A stretch of 64,000 nucleotides of DNA from NCBI RefSeq assembly GCF_004339725.1, contig NZ_SMGK01000001.1, forward strand, positions 558,001 to 622,000, written 5' to 3'. Shown one piece after another: positions 1-9,926 of the stretch; positions within the stretch are counted from its first letter, which is position 1, and every line of letters starts with the position of its first letter. The stretch is from Acidipila rosea (lineage in GTDB: Bacteria; Acidobacteriota; Terriglobia; Terriglobales; Acidobacteriaceae). The notes beneath the pieces are model-generated. The model had not been told where the DNA came from, did not search any database, and saw nothing but the letters and a program-made list of their open reading frames with translations. The position numbers were made by a program, and so were the translations under genes.

Positions 1-1107
1 ATCATTCTTGGCGTGCTGCTTGGTCCGCTCCCGGCGGTTGCCGGCGGCGCGCTGCTCTCGGTGCCAGCAATTCTGCATCATGAGTATTTTGCGCTGCCCT
101 TCAATCTGGCAGTTGCTATGATCTCCGGCTTTTTCGGCACATTTGTTGAACCCGAGGAGGTCTGGTCCTTCTCTCCATTTGTGGATCTGAGCATCTATCG
201 CTGGATCCGGCGCAATCTGAGAAAACCGCGTTTCGATCGGCAGATACTTTTGCTGGTCTTGATTGTCTCCATGGAGATCATCCGCGACTGGCTGGCGCAA
301 ATGTATCCTCATCGGCTGTTTGCGTTGACCACCTCACTGTGGCCTGTACGTCTCGCCGTGTGGACCTGTGCGGCCGTTGTTGTCGGAATACCACTCAAGA
401 TATGGAATGCGGCGCGTATTGAGCAAAAGCTGAAGGAGCAGGAAAGACTGCTTCTGGAAGCGCGGCTGGATGCGCTACAGCGGCAGATCAACCCGCATTT
501 TCTCTTCAACACGCTAAATTCGATTGCATCTCTTGTACGCTTTCGGCCGGAGCAGGCCCGGGAGCTAATTGTGAAGCTTGCAAACATCCTGCGCGCGCTG
601 CTCAAAGAGCATGACTCCTACGTCGCGCTGAGCAGCGAGCTGGCTTTTACCGATGACTATCTCAGCATCGAAGTCGTGCGCTTTGGAGCCGAAAAATTGA
701 AGGTGGTCAAAGAGATAGATCCAGCTACGCTCGAGATGCAGGTACCCAGCATGTTGCTGCAACCGCTGGTGGAGAACAGTATCAAGCATGGGCTGGAGCC
801 TCGAATCAGTGGTGGTGTCATCACCCTGCGCAGCCGGTTGGAAGGTGCCAAGCTCATTATCGAAGTTGAAGATGATGGAGTCGGTATTGCGCCGGGCCGA
901 ACGCAGTCTACAGGGGTTCTGCGTCAGGGGACGGGCATCGGTATGCGTAACGTGCGGGAACGCTTGGAAGTACTCTTTGGGGAGGCCGCGCGCTTTGATG
1001 TGAGCAGCCGACCCGGACGAGGAACGAAGGTCACGATGGTGATGCCAGTGCCAGTTCAGGACCCGTCCGACACACCTTTCGCCGAGCGCTCGATCACTCG
1101 CTCGTAG
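1..1107 (+). CDS. LytS/YehU-type sensor histidine kinase (5' end cut by window)
   Basis: Membrane sensor kinase of the LytS/YehU/AlgZ group, expected to phosphorylate a LytTR-type response regulator that is not in the window. The frame is open to base 1 and starts inside hydrophobic sequence, so the N-terminus is missing; the first in-window start codon is GTG at 13. Visible parts are several membrane segments, then a short coiled linker rich in Glu/Leu/Arg, then the His_kinase box with QINPHFLFN (His is the phosphoacceptor), then an HATPase domain with an N-box (QPLVENSIKHG), a DDGVGI G1 box and a GTGIGMRNV G2 box. The last 52 bases overlap the convergent bshA 3' end. The fold is certain; the signal sensed is unknown. 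Confidence 0.9.
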   Translation: MILGVLLGPLPAVAGGALLSVPAILHHEYFALPFNLAVAMISGFFGTFVEPEEVWSFSPFVDLSIYRWIRRNLRKPRFDRQILLLVLIVSMEIIRDWLAQMYPHRLFALTTSLWPVRLAVWTCAAVVVGIPLKIWNAARIEQKLKEQERLLLEARLDALQRQINPHFLFNTLNSIASLVRFRPEQARELIVKLANILRALLKEHDSYVALSSELAFTDDYLSIEVVRFGAEKLKVVKEIDPATLEMQVPSMLLQPLVENSIKHGLEPRISGGVITLRSRLEGAKLIIEVEDDGVGIAPGRTQSTGVLRQGTGIGMRNVRERLEVLFGEAARFDVSSRPGRGTKVTMVMPVPVQDPSDTPFAERSITRS

Positions 1108-2216
1108 TAACGCTCGTAGGCAGGGATGATTCGTGTTGTACAGAAGCGCTGCTGGGCTGTCTGTCTTGCGGTCGCAGCCATTGCATTCAGCTTCTCGTCA
1201 TCTGTCAACAGATCCAATGCTGCTGCAGCCATTTCATCGATGGCCCCAACAGGGAAGAGGCGGCCATTCTTTCCATCCTCGATCAACTCCGGAACGCCGC
1301 CAACCCTCGTTGCGATGGCGGGTACGCAGCATGCCATCGCTTCCAGAGCGGCGAGTCCAAAGGATTCCAACTCGCTGGGCATGATCATCAGATCCGCCAG
1401 CGGCAGCAACTCGTTTACGCTATCCTGCTTGCCGAGGAAGTGAACGCGATGCTGAATGCCCTTACTGTGGGCTAGCCATTCTGCAGATGAGCGATCTGGC
1501 CCGTCACCGATCAGCAGCAGGCGCGCAGGAATCTTTTCAGCCACGCGGGCAAAAACCTCAATCACGTCTCCCACGCGTTTGACGGGCCGGAAATTTGACA
1601 GGTGGACGAGCAGTTTTTCGTCCGATGTGGCAAAACGGCTGCGCCGTTCCGCGCGTTCCTGGCCTAGTGGTGTGTAGAAGTCGCAGTTGACGAAATTGGA
1701 GATGACTTCGATTTCGCGAGTTATCCCAAATTCTTTGATGGTGCGCTCACGCAGATAATTGGAGATCGATGTGACCCCATCGCTCTGCTCGATAGCGAAG
1801 CGCGTGATCGGCAGGTAGCTACGATCCAGACCTACCAGAGTGATGTCTGTGCCATGCAAGGTCGTCACGAAAGGCAGGTGACGTCCGCGGGCCGCCAGCA
1901 TCTGCCGCGCGAGCAGCGCGCTGACAGAGTGCGGAATCGCATAGTGAACGTGCAGTAAATCCAGTTCGTAATATTCGGCCACCTCATACATGCGAGTGGC
2001 AAGCGCAAGATCGTAAGGCGGATATTCGAATAGTGGATAATTGGACACTGGCACTTCGTGATAAAAGATGCCCTTTTCGCGACCCGTAAGCCGGAAAGGC
2101 TGCGAGTAAGTGATGAAATGAACCTGATGGCCGGCTGCGGCGAGTTCAATGCCGAGCTCAGTTGCTACTACACCACTTCCGCCATACGTCGGGTAACAGG
2201 TAATGCCGATCTTCAT
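1056..2216 (-). CDS. bshA: N-acetyl-alpha-D-glucosaminyl L-malate synthase BshA
   Basis: GT4 glycosyltransferase that joins GlcNAc from UDP-GlcNAc to L-malate, the first step of bacillithiol synthesis in the cytoplasm. The N-terminus ([20 protein letters not shown]) is the family signature with its glycine-rich nucleotide-sugar loop, and the protein has the expected length (386 residues). The C-terminal Rossmann half carries the GT4 motif with [19 protein letters not shown]. It lies 44 bases after the HpnK-type gene and is probably cotranscribed with it. Its 3' end runs 52 bases into the convergent histidine kinase. No BshB (LmbE-type deacetylase) or BshC is in view. Confidence 0.93.
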   Translation of the reverse strand: MKIGITCYPTYGGSGVVATELGIELAAAGHQVHFITYSQPFRLTGREKGIFYHEVPVSNYPLFEYPPYDLALATRMYEVAEYYELDLLHVHYAIPHSVSALLARQMLAARGRHLPFVTTLHGTDITLVGLDRSYLPITRFAIEQSDGVTSISNYLRERTIKEFGITREIEVISNFVNCDFYTPLGQERAERRSRFATSDEKLLVHLSNFRPVKRVGDVIEVFARVAEKIPARLLLIGDGPDRSSAEWLAHSKGIQHRVHFLGKQDSVNELLPLADLMIMPSELESFGLAALEAMACCVPAIATRVGGVPELIEDGKNGRLFPVGAIDEMAAAALDLLTDDEKLNAMAATARQTAQQRFCTTRIIPAYERYYERVIERSAKGVSDGS

Positions 2217-2260
2217 AGTTAACTCGCTCCCGATTGGACGGGGTGACTGGCTGGTGAGAT

Positions 2261-3103
2261 TCAGAGTGATCCGAAATGAATCAGATTTATGCCTTGTGAG
2301 GCCGTAGCCGGGATAAGCGCTGCAAGAGCATCCGCTTCGATTTCGCGTGAATTTCTAAGTCTGGTCTGTATGTTTCGGAGAGCTTGGTCATCAAGACCTG
2401 GATGGCAGACCAATTCCCAGGTGCCATCAGGAATTGCCTGGAGCAATGAATGTAGCGCAGGGCGGTCGAGCGTGCCCGTGGCAACGACCCCAATCGCACC
2501 ATCGGTTGTCGAAAGCCCCGCCTCACGAACCAGGCGGTAAAAAGTCCCTTTCTGGGTGTTGAGTACGGCTACTTGGGCGCGGCGTGTGATGGTTGAGTGG
2601 GGAGTCGCACGGATGCTCCACTGTGGTTCGTATGGATTGCGAATGGCCTTCACGCCGCAGGCAAGCGCCGCACGGAGGACAGGCCGAAGAACGCCGGGAA
2701 ACATGTGGGTATGCTTGTGCGTGTCAATGTGGGTGACCTTCACGCCTGCTTGTTGCACTTTGCGGATTTGGGCAGTTGCTTCTGCTTCAATCTCTGCTTC
2801 TACAATTCGATTGCGTAGGAGGTCTGAGACGAAACTTCCCAGCGTTGACCGAAATAGTCCCCCCGGAGCGAGGGATGGGATCTCAGGCGAGGGCAGAATC
2901 GGAGTGCCATCCACAAATATGAGGTGACAGCCGACTGCAGGGGTGCTTCTGTGACGGATCAGGCCGATGGCATCTTCAAATGCCAGGGAGGAGGCCATCA
3001 GAGTAGCAGAGGTAACTGCACCGGCCTCTCCCAGCCGGAAGACAATGCGATTGACGCCTGGCGTCAGACCCAGGTCGTCGGCGTTCACTATCAGCCGTTT
3101 CAC
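2261..3103 (-). CDS. ChbG/HpnK (YdjC) family carbohydrate deacetylase
   Basis: YdjC-superfamily metal-dependent deacetylase. The start KRLIVNADDLGLTPGVNRIV holds the conserved metal-binding Asp pair, and ThrHisIleAspThrHisLysHis (THIDTHKH) holds the metal-binding His residues. ChbG removes the N-acetyl group from chitobiose; HpnK is the hopanoid-locus relative common in Acidobacteria. Which substrate applies here cannot be decided from sequence. I start at the GTG at 3103 because homology begins at the next residue; an in-frame GTG at 3130 would add nine residues that look unrelated. It precedes bshA by 157 bases of its own 3' end spacing plus a 44-base gap, in the same direction. Confidence 0.8.
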   Translation of the reverse strand: MKRLIVNADDLGLTPGVNRIVFRLGEAGAVTSATLMASSLAFEDAIGLIRHRSTPAVGCHLIFVDGTPILPSPEIPSLAPGGLFRSTLGSFVSDLLRNRIVEAEIEAEATAQIRKVQQAGVKVTHIDTHKHTHMFPGVLRPVLRAALACGVKAIRNPYEPQWSIRATPHSTITRRAQVAVLNTQKGTFYRLVREAGLSTTDGAIGVVATGTLDRPALHSLLQAIPDGTWELVCHPGLDDQALRNIQTRLRNSREIEADALAALIPATASQGINLIHFGSL

Positions 3104-3145
3104 AGGGTAAGTGTAGCAGCGCGTTGGCACTAAAGTTGTAGGGCT

Positions 3146-3430
3146 GTGACCGCTTCGGGTGTGGCGAAGTCAGCCAGTATGCCGATACTCTCTGCAAATG
3201 AAACAGGGAAAGGCGGATTTCCCGTGTCGTTGAATGGAATGCATATCGTGATAGTGCTTGTTGCAATATTTGCCGTGGTTAATCTTCTGGTAATTAGCTA
3301 TCTGTACCTCACCTATTTTGTGGAGTTGACTGTGGCATGGACCCGGGATGGATCCCCTGTACGAACACTGGAGCGGTCCGCCCAAAACCCGTCGAGCCCG
3401 AAGCTGCAAATTGTCGCTCGTCGTTCGTAG
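3146..3430 (+). CDS. possible small single-pass membrane protein
   Basis: Uncertain 94-residue reading frame starting with GTG at 3146; internal ATGs at 3179 and 3239 are alternatives. From the last ATG the product begins with one long hydrophobic segment (HIVIVLVAIFAVVNLLVISY) and ends in a short polar, basic tail. No family is recognised and no good ribosome site was found. It sits between the HpnK-type gene and tRNA-Val. It could be a real small membrane protein or chance. Confidence 0.3.
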   Translation: MTASGVAKSASMPILSANETGKGGFPVSLNGMHIVIVLVAIFAVVNLLVISYLYLTYFVELTVAWTRDGSPVRTLERSAQNPSSPKLQIVARRS

Positions 3431-3525
3431 CCCGCTGCCTCTCTCGAGAGCGGTTCACGCGCAGTTCTGGTACAGTAAACAAAGAAGCTTTGCGCACTTC
3501 CGTGCAACAAGGGTTAGAGAAGCAC

Positions 3526-3602
<77 letters not shown>

Positions 3603-3612
3603 TGTACCTCTA

Positions 3613-3648
3613 CCTCTCGCTTTTTCGCCGAGAGGGCTGTCTTATTTT
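3613..3648 (+). terminator. possible terminator after tRNA-Val
   Basis: A 7-bp stem CCTCTCG/CGAGAGG (3613-3619 with 3629-3635) lies ten bases after the tRNA, followed by a loose T-rich stretch (CTGTCTTATTTTC). The tail is weak, so the terminator call is tentative. Confidence 0.4.
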
Positions 3649-3697
3649 CCCCCTTAGGTTCTTCTCATCGTTTTGCTGAAATATTAAGTCGTGTTGT

Positions 3698-3722
3698 AAC
3701 AGCCATGGATGTGATGGCTGTT
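3698..3722 (+). promoter_or_regulatory. 9-bp hairpin in the leader of the GGDEF-EAL gene
   Basis: AACAGCCAT (3698-3706) and ATGGCTGTT (3714-3722) form a perfect inverted repeat with a 7-base loop, 22 bases before the start codon. No T-run follows, so it is more likely an operator or RNA stem than a terminator. Function unknown. Confidence 0.35.
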
Positions 3723-3744
3723 CATTAGCTGCGGTCCGTCAACT

Positions 3745-6192
3745 ATGCAGAAGACGCTGCTCGACATAATTATTCTGGGCCTCCTGATATTGCTGTTCGG
3801 CTCCATTTATCTAAAATGGGCGACTCGAAGGCTGCAATTTTGGATTCTTGGATGGCTCTCCGTCCTCGCACATTTTTGTGTGCTGTTAGTGTCGCCAACT
3901 ACTAACACAGGACAATCGCTCCAGTCGTTCATGCAGTTCGGCTTCCTGTTGCTGGGTGGCGTGAGCTTTATACTGGCTTCCTCCGCTGTCTCTATAGATG
4001 CGGAGCGTGTCTGGTCTACAGCCGCGGCGCTATCATTTCCCCCTCTTCTTTACGCAGCACTCGTCACCTTTGGCGGGACTAATCCTTTAATTCTCGATCT
4101 GATCGCTATCTGTGGCGAAACGCTGGTTTTGCTACTGACAGTCCGGTTTTATCGGCAGCGTCCGCTCGTCTTGTATTCGAGTTTCTTTGCAGCAGCGTTG
4201 AATGTCCTCACAACTGTCGTTTCCACACTCCATAAGAGACCGGAACTGGGCATCTATGCAGCGTTGACTCAGCTTTTCTTCATGAATGCGGTGCTTTTCT
4301 GGGATGACTTCCGGAGAATTTCTGCTGGCGTCATCACCGCCGGCATCGGTTTACTGGTGTGGGCTGCGGTCTTTCCTTCTGCTGTTGTTTTTGCTGCTTT
4401 TTTCCCGCAGATCAATATTTCGCCCGAAGTGTGGAATGTCCCCAAATACTTTGTGGAGTTTGGGATGGTGCTCACACTGCTCGAAGATGAACTCGAATAT
4501 GCCAGTCGCCAGAGTCTGGATTATCGGCTGCTTTTCGACGGTAATCCGTTGCCGATGTGGATCTTTGACAGGAAGACACTCGCGTTTCTTCGTGTCAATG
4601 ATGCAGCGATACGCCACTACGGCTATTCGCGAGAGCAGTTTCTATTGATGACGATTCGCGACCTCTGCCCGGCAGAAGCATTGGAGGACAGGAAAGAATC
4701 AGTCGTCTCTTCAATTGTGAACTCGACAGTGACAGGCCCCACTACCCATATCCTCAGAAGCGGGCACCGTATCCAGGTAGAGGAGATCGGCCATACGATC
4801 AAATTTGAAGGGCGAGACGCTCACTTCATAATGATCAATGACGTTACCGATCGGCAATTACTTCACAATCAGCTCGTACACCAAGCGCAACATGATATGT
4901 TGACCGGTTTGCCAAACCGTCTCTTGTTGCGAGATCGCATGGAGCAGGCTCTTGTCTCTGCAGCACGCCACAGCCAGAAGGCCGCGGTTGTGTGCATCGA
5001 CCTCGATCGGTTCAAACAGATCAATGACATCTATGGGCATGCGGCCGGCGATGCGGTGCTCCAGCAGGTAGCTGTACGCCTGAAGGCCAGACTTCGGCAG
5101 ATGGACACCGTGGCTCGCACGGGAGGAGAAGAATTCACCGTGGTACTTGGAGGGCTGGCGAGTGCAAGGGATGCTGGAACCGTCGCGAACGACTTGATCG
5201 AAAGTTTTCGTGAACCGTTCAGTATGGACGGCTTTATGCTCGAGATCAGTGCAAGTCTGGGCGTGGCTATCTATCCAGACGACGGCCTGGACTCGGAATT
5301 ATTGTGGAAAAGCGCAGACGCAGCGATGTACCGCGCCAAGAATTCGGGGGGCAACCAATACGTCTGCGTCTCGCGCGAAATCAGTAATTCGGCCAGCGAA
5401 GCCACGGAGCTGGAAGTATATTTACGGCGCATCCTGAAAGAGGGTGGGCTGGAGCTTTACTATCAGCCACAGTACACCATTGATGAAAAGCTCTGCGGTT
5501 TTGAGGCCTTGGTCAGACTAAGGCATCCTCGCTTTGGACTGGTCCTGCCCGATAGGTTTATCCCGATAGCTGAAGAGAGCGGTTTGATCGTTTCGCTCGG
5601 GAACTGGGTTATCGAAGAGGTTTGTCGCCAGAGCAGAGCCTGGGTTGAGAGTGGCCTGCCCCAGCTTCGTATTGCTGTGAACGTATCTCCATTGCAGTTC
5701 ATGCGGGTAGATTTTTCTAACTTCGTGGAGCAGGTGCTCAAGCACCACAACATGGATCCGCATCTGATCGAGTTTGAGGTGACGGAGACCACGGTTATGC
5801 GGAATCTTGATGAGGTTGCGCGTCAGATGCGAGTGTTATCTGATCAGGGTATTCGCTTCTCTGTCGATGACTTTGGCACGGGATACTCCTCGCTCCGCCA
5901 TCTCCACCAGTTGCCCATTTCAACTTTGAAGATCGATCGATCCTTTGTCGAACGCATCTGTGAAAGAAATGGCACGTACTCGATCGTAGAGGCGACGCTC
6001 TCCCTCGCACATAGCCTTGGTATGAATGTGGTTGCGGAAGGGGTCGAGAACAAGCAACAGTGGGCCATACTCCGCGACCTGGGCTGTGATGTGATGCAGG
6101 GCTTCCTCTTTTCCCCCCCTATCAGCTCGCAGGCTGTGCCGGCATTGGTAGAGGCAGCGACTCCAGTCACTCTTCGCTCCGCCCGTGGCTGA
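3745..6192 (+). CDS. membrane PAS-GGDEF-EAL protein (c-di-GMP turnover)
   Basis: Protein for making and/or breaking cyclic di-GMP. Residues 1-245 hold about seven hydrophobic segments, 255-372 a PAS domain, 380-545 a GGDEF domain and 560-805 an EAL domain. The diguanylate cyclase site is intact (DLDRFKQIND, GGEEF at 460-464) and is preceded by an RxxD inhibitory site (RQMD at 451-454), spaced five residues as usual. The EAL half keeps FEALVRL, the DDFGTGYSS loop and KIDRSFV, so phosphodiesterase activity is also plausible. Which activity dominates cannot be read from sequence. It stands alone between the tRNA and the mannosidase gene; c-di-GMP commonly controls EPS synthesis, which would fit the neighbourhood. 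No good ribosome site is visible before the ATG. Confidence 0.93.
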   Translation: MQKTLLDIIILGLLILLFGSIYLKWATRRLQFWILGWLSVLAHFCVLLVSPTTNTGQSLQSFMQFGFLLLGGVSFILASSAVSIDAERVWSTAAALSFPPLLYAALVTFGGTNPLILDLIAICGETLVLLLTVRFYRQRPLVLYSSFFAAALNVLTTVVSTLHKRPELGIYAALTQLFFMNAVLFWDDFRRISAGVITAGIGLLVWAAVFPSAVVFAAFFPQINISPEVWNVPKYFVEFGMVLTLLEDELEYASRQSLDYRLLFDGNPLPMWIFDRKTLAFLRVNDAAIRHYGYSREQFLLMTIRDLCPAEALEDRKESVVSSIVNSTVTGPTTHILRSGHRIQVEEIGHTIKFEGRDAHFIMINDVTDRQLLHNQLVHQAQHDMLTGLPNRLLLRDRMEQALVSAARHSQKAAVVCIDLDRFKQINDIYGHAAGDAVLQQVAVRLKARLRQMDTVARTGGEEFTVVLGGLASARDAGTVANDLIESFREPFSMDGFMLEISASLGVAIYPDDGLDSELLWKSADAAMYRAKNSGGNQYVCVSREISNSASEATELEVYLRRILKEGGLELYYQPQYTIDEKLCGFEALVRLRHPRFGLVLPDRFIPIAEESGLIVSLGNWVIEEVCRQSRAWVESGLPQLRIAVNVSPLQFMRVDFSNFVEQVLKHHNMDPHLIEFEVTETTVMRNLDEVARQMRVLSDQGIRFSVDDFGTGYSSLRHLHQLPISTLKIDRSFVERICERNGTYSIVEATLSLAHSLGMNVVAEGVENKQQWAILRDLGCDVMQGFLFSPPISSQAVPALVEAATPVTLRSARG

Positions 6193-6259
6193 ATCGGGGG
6201 CAGAAGGGCTGTAAATAAATAAGTTCACTAGTGAAATTTGTGCGGGAATATGGGAACGT

Positions 6260-6289
6260 TTCCATTTTGTTCCTCTTTGGCGCTATAAT
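6260..6289 (+). promoter_or_regulatory. sigma-70-type promoter for the GH38 gene
   Basis: A perfect -10 TATAAT (6284-6289) lies 18 bases after a 4/6 match to the -35 (TTTCCA, 6260-6265). The predicted transcript starts near 6296 and leaves room for the AAGGA ribosome site before ATG 6315. It would exclude the upstream GTG at 6231 as the start. Confidence 0.5.
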
Positions 6290-6314
6290 CCGCTCGTCTC
6301 TCTGTGAAGGATTT

Positions 6315-9300
6315 ATGTCTGACCTTGGTCCAATCCGCAGAGGGCTACTGAGGAGATTGCTGGTGAAGACACTACCAGGCCAAGTGCTGGCCTATAGCTT
6401 ACTTAGCGCGTCCGCGTTCATGTTGACTGCTGCCCCATTGTTGGGGCAGTCCCCGCAACAGATGGCGGAGATTATGAAGCCGCTGCCGGCCAATGACCAG
6501 GCAGTCATATCACGGCTTTCACACTTAAACCATCTGCCTAGTGGTGATTGGCTTTATCACGTCGCGGACATGCCGCACGGTGAATCGCCCACTGCTGATG
6601 TGAGCCAGTGGACAACGGTTCAGCCTAGATTCAAGTCCCCTGCCGAAGGAGTCTGGTTCCGTAAAACACTTGTAGTTCCAAAAGACCTCAACGGCTACGA
6701 TCTGACTGGCGCGACCATCAAGGTTCATTTCAGTGCGAGCGGTGAAAGGCCGATGCAGCAGATCATGTACGTGAACGGCAACCCTGTGCAGATGGGGGAA
6801 GATCTCGAGACGGTTGAGTTGCTGCGAAATGCTCAGCCCGGTCAGCAAGTGGTCGTCGCGGTTAAAGTGATGACGGCCTCGGGAACGACTTTTCGGGGTG
6901 CGCAGTTCAGCGTCGAACCGGCGGAGAGCCGCCCGAATCCGGAAGACCTCGTCGATGAATTCCTTTCCTCAACCATGCTGATTCCCAGCCTCTCGAAGAA
7001 CCCTTCCGGGGACATGGCCACGCTTGAAAAGGCAATTGCCGCAGTGGATACCGGGGCGCTTGACTCCAAAGATCAGCAGAAATTCGATGCATCGCTCAAG
7101 CAGGCAACCAGCGAGCTTGAACCACTCAAGCCTGTGCTGAAGCAGGCGACATTCTACGAAACGGGCAACTCTCACATCGACGCGGCCTGGCTGTGGCCTG
7201 AAACCGAAACAGTAGATGTGGTCAGGCGTACGTTCGGTACAGCGCTGCAGTTGATGCATGAATATCCGTGGTACACCTACACTCAGTCAGCCGCTCAGTA
7301 CAACGAGTGGGTGGCCGAAAAGTATCCGGAGATGAACGATGAGATCAAGAAGCGCATCAAGGAAGGGCGCTGGGAAGTTGTCGGTGGCATGTGGGTCGAG
7401 CCGGACCTCAACCTGCCCGATGGAGAATCTCAGGCCCGTTCGCTGCTGATCGGCAAGCGCTGGTATGAGAAGAATTACGGCGTCGATGTAAAGATTGGCT
7501 GGAATCCGGACTCGTTTGGCTATAACTGGCAGTTGCCGCAGATTTACAAGAAATCCGGCGTGGATTACTTTGTCACCCAGAAGATGACCTGGAGCGACAC
7601 GAACCAGCTCCCCTTCAAGCTCTTCTGGTGGGAATCACCGGACGGCAGCAAGGTGCTGACCTATTTCCCGCACGACTATGCGAATCAGGACATGCGCCCT
7701 CTCCGCTTGTCAGACGATCTGGTGACGGCGCGCAAGCGTTCGCCCGGAATGCTCGACATGATGGACCTGTATGGTGTGGGCGATCACGGTGGTGGACCGA
7801 CGCGGGCCATGCTGGATGAGGCCGCTCACTGGTCTCAGCCGGATAAGATCATCCCGAACATGAAGTTTGGGACTGCGATCAATTACTTCACCACTGTGCA
7901 GAAGGAAGTCGCTGCAAAGTCTCCCGAATGGGACTATGACAGCATCGCCAAGGGATATGAGCCACCCCCGACGCCTGAAAACGGACAGGTCGCAATCCCT
8001 ACCTGGAAGAGCGAACTTTATCTCGAATATCATCGGGGAGTTTTCACAACCCAGGCTCAGCACAAATGGAACATGCGCCATTCGGAAGAGTGGACGCTCA
8101 ATGCTGAAAAGTATGCCTCACTCGCGTGGCTGGATGGCCAGAAATATCCAGGGAGCGAGCTGACCAGCGCCTGGGAGAAGGTCACGTTCAATGACTTCCA
8201 TGACCTAGCAGCTGGTTCGGGTATCGGTATTATTTACAAGGATGCCCAGAAGGAGTTCGACCAGGTTCATTGGGCCACGAATGAGATCAAGCAGAAGTCG
8301 CTGGACACTATTGCGGCGAGGATTGATACCCGAGCTGCAGGTGCAGTGCCGGTGATGGTTTTCAACCCCCTTGCTTGGCAGCGCTCCGGCCTGATGATGG
8401 TTGATGTGCAGATGCCGTCAGCGGCGCCGGATGGAATTTCCATACTGGATGCTCACGATCGCGTTCTACCTGCAGAGATGATCTCCAAGAATGCAGCAAC
8501 CAACACCTACCACATGCTCGTCGAGGCAAAGGATATTCCATCGATGGGTTATGAGGTTCTCCATGCCGTGCCCGGCAAGAAGCCTTTTACCAGCGACGTA
8601 AAGGTAGAGGGGCTGACTCTGGAGAATGCAGCGCTTCGTGTGACGGTAGACAAAACGACTGGCTGTATCACCAGCCTCTATGACAAGAAGTCGAACTTCG
8701 AGACCATTGCCAAAGGCGGCTGTGGAAATGAACTGCAGGCCTTCAAAGACCTGCCGAAGGAATACGACGCCTGGAATATCGATCCTGGCACCCTCGATGT
8801 TCCTCCGACGCTCCTCAATCAGGCGGATTCGGTTGAGCTGATTGAACATGGACCAATGCGCGCGGTGATTCGCGTCACTCGCCACTGGCAGAGCTCAAAA
8901 TTCCAGCAGGACATTCAGCTGTACAGCGGAATGGATCAGGTGAATGTTGTTAATGACTTTGACTGGCATGAGACACACGTTCTGTTGAAGGCTGCATTCC
9001 CGCTTGCTGCAACAAGCAGCAAGGCCACCTACGAGATCCCCTATGGCACAATCCAGCGTTCCACGCTGCGTGACAATAGCTGGGAAAAGGCACAGTTTGA
9101 GGTGCCCGCCCTACGCTGGGCAGATCTTGGAGACGGACAGCACGGATTCAGCCTGATCAACGAATCTAAGTATGGGTACGACGCTGTGGGCAATCTGCTT
9201 CGTCTCACCCTGCTGCGTTCGCCTGTTTCGCCTGACCCTGATGCCGATCGTGGCCATCAGCACTTCAGCTATGCGCTTTATCCTCATGCAGGAGACTGGA

Positions 9301-9668
9301 AACAGGCCCTGACAGAGCGCCATGGTTATGAGTACAACTACAAGCTTGCTGCCATGCAGCTGCAGCCGCACACCGGTCAGCTGCCAGTGGAGCAATCCTT
9401 TCTCTCTGTCGGATCGGATAATGTGGTCGTGACCGCCCTGAAGAAGGCGGAGGACTCCAACGGCTTGATCCTGCACATGTATGAGTGGGCGGGTAAGGAT
9501 GGAAGTGTCACCCTTACTCTTCCCAAAGGCGCAACAGCAGCCACGGAAACTAACCTGATGGAAGCGCCGCAAGGCTCTCCCCTGCAGGTGGAAGGTGATC
9601 GGGTCACAGTTCCGGTACATCCTTTCGAGATCGTGGCTGTTCGTGTTGACTATCCCGTCGCAAAGTAA
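6315..9668 (+). CDS. secreted GH38 alpha-mannosidase
   Basis: Retaining alpha-mannosidase of glycoside hydrolase family 38 acting on alpha-mannosides outside the cytoplasm. The start ATG at 6315 follows AAGGA (6307-6311); a hydrophobic segment and a signal-cleavage-like site (LTAAPLLGQS) come near residue 40. Numbered from this Met, the zinc-binding GNSHIDAAW lies at about 284-292 and the nucleophile Asp is in WNPDSFGYNW (about residue 399). It then shows the usual middle helical domain and a large C-terminal beta-sandwich. At 1,117 residues it is a full-length family member with an extra N-terminal beta-rich domain. It is followed by a strong terminator and is monocistronic. Mannose-containing glycan recycling is an inference. 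Confidence 0.92.
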   Translation: MSDLGPIRRGLLRRLLVKTLPGQVLAYSLLSASAFMLTAAPLLGQSPQQMAEIMKPLPANDQAVISRLSHLNHLPSGDWLYHVADMPHGESPTADVSQWTTVQPRFKSPAEGVWFRKTLVVPKDLNGYDLTGATIKVHFSASGERPMQQIMYVNGNPVQMGEDLETVELLRNAQPGQQVVVAVKVMTASGTTFRGAQFSVEPAESRPNPEDLVDEFLSSTMLIPSLSKNPSGDMATLEKAIAAVDTGALDSKDQQKFDASLKQATSELEPLKPVLKQATFYETGNSHIDAAWLWPETETVDVVRRTFGTALQLMHEYPWYTYTQSAAQYNEWVAEKYPEMNDEIKKRIKEGRWEVVGGMWVEPDLNLPDGESQARSLLIGKRWYEKNYGVDVKIGWNPDSFGYNWQLPQIYKKSGVDYFVTQKMTWSDTNQLPFKLFWWESPDGSKVLTYFPHDYANQDMRPLRLSDDLVTARKRSPGMLDMMDLYGVGDHGGGPTRAMLDEAAHWSQPDKIIPNMKFGTAINYFTTVQKEVAAKSPEWDYDSIAKGYEPPPTPENGQVAIPTWKSELYLEYHRGVFTTQAQHKWNMRHSEEWTLNAEKYASLAWLDGQKYPGSELTSAWEKVTFNDFHDLAAGSGIGIIYKDAQKEFDQVHWATNEIKQKSLDTIAARIDTRAAGAVPVMVFNPLAWQRSGLMMVDVQMPSAAPDGISILDAHDRVLPAEMISKNAATNTYHMLVEAKDIPSMGYEVLHAVPGKKPFTSDVKVEGLTLENAALRVTVDKTTGCITSLYDKKSNFETIAKGGCGNELQAFKDLPKEYDAWNIDPGTLDVPPTLLNQADSVELIEHGPMRAVIRVTRHWQSSKFQQDIQLYSGMDQVNVVNDFDWHETHVLLKAAFPLAATSSKATYEIPYGTIQRSTLRDNSWEKAQFEVPALRWADLGDGQHGFSLINESKYGYDAVGNLLRLTLLRSPVSPDPDADRGHQHFSYALYPHAGDWKQALTERHGYEYNYKLAAMQLQPHTGQLPVEQSFLSVGSDNVVVTALKKAEDSNGLILHMYEWAGKDGSVTLTLPKGATAATETNLMEAPQGSPLQVEGDRVTVPVHPFEIVAVRVDYPVAK

Positions 9669-9688
9669 ACCAGTCTAATTACAAAGGG

Positions 9689-9721
9689 CCGGCCGGCAGA
9701 TATTCTGCCGGCCGGTTTTTT
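9689..9721 (+). terminator. strong Rho-independent terminator after the GH38 gene
   Basis: A perfect 12-bp GC-rich stem (CCGGCCGGCAGA, 9689-9700, with TCTGCCGGCCGG, 9704-9715) has a 3-base loop and is followed by six Ts (9716-9721). Confidence 0.95.
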
Positions 9722-9789
9722 GTCTGCTGGCAAAGACCCCAATAGCCGTTTAAGAAAGGAAACTACCCAGAGAGAAGCAACTGGATGGG

Positions 9790-9795
9790 TATAAT
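9790..9795 (+). promoter_or_regulatory. possible -10 box of EPS locus 1
   Basis: A perfect TATAAT lies 132 bases before the wzc-like start, in the 258-base gap after the GH38 terminator. No convincing -35 hexamer is at the right distance. No sigma-54 pattern was found in this gap. Confidence 0.3.
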
Positions 9796-9926
9796 CGGGG
9801 AACAAGACAAGACATTCGCCTAGATCCTGGGCGGGAGAGCAGCACTGGCATCAAAATCCGTTCCCCTAAGCACGATCCTTCCTCGGGGAGGTTCTGCGCA
9901 CAAAATTAAGGAGCCTCAAGGCACGA

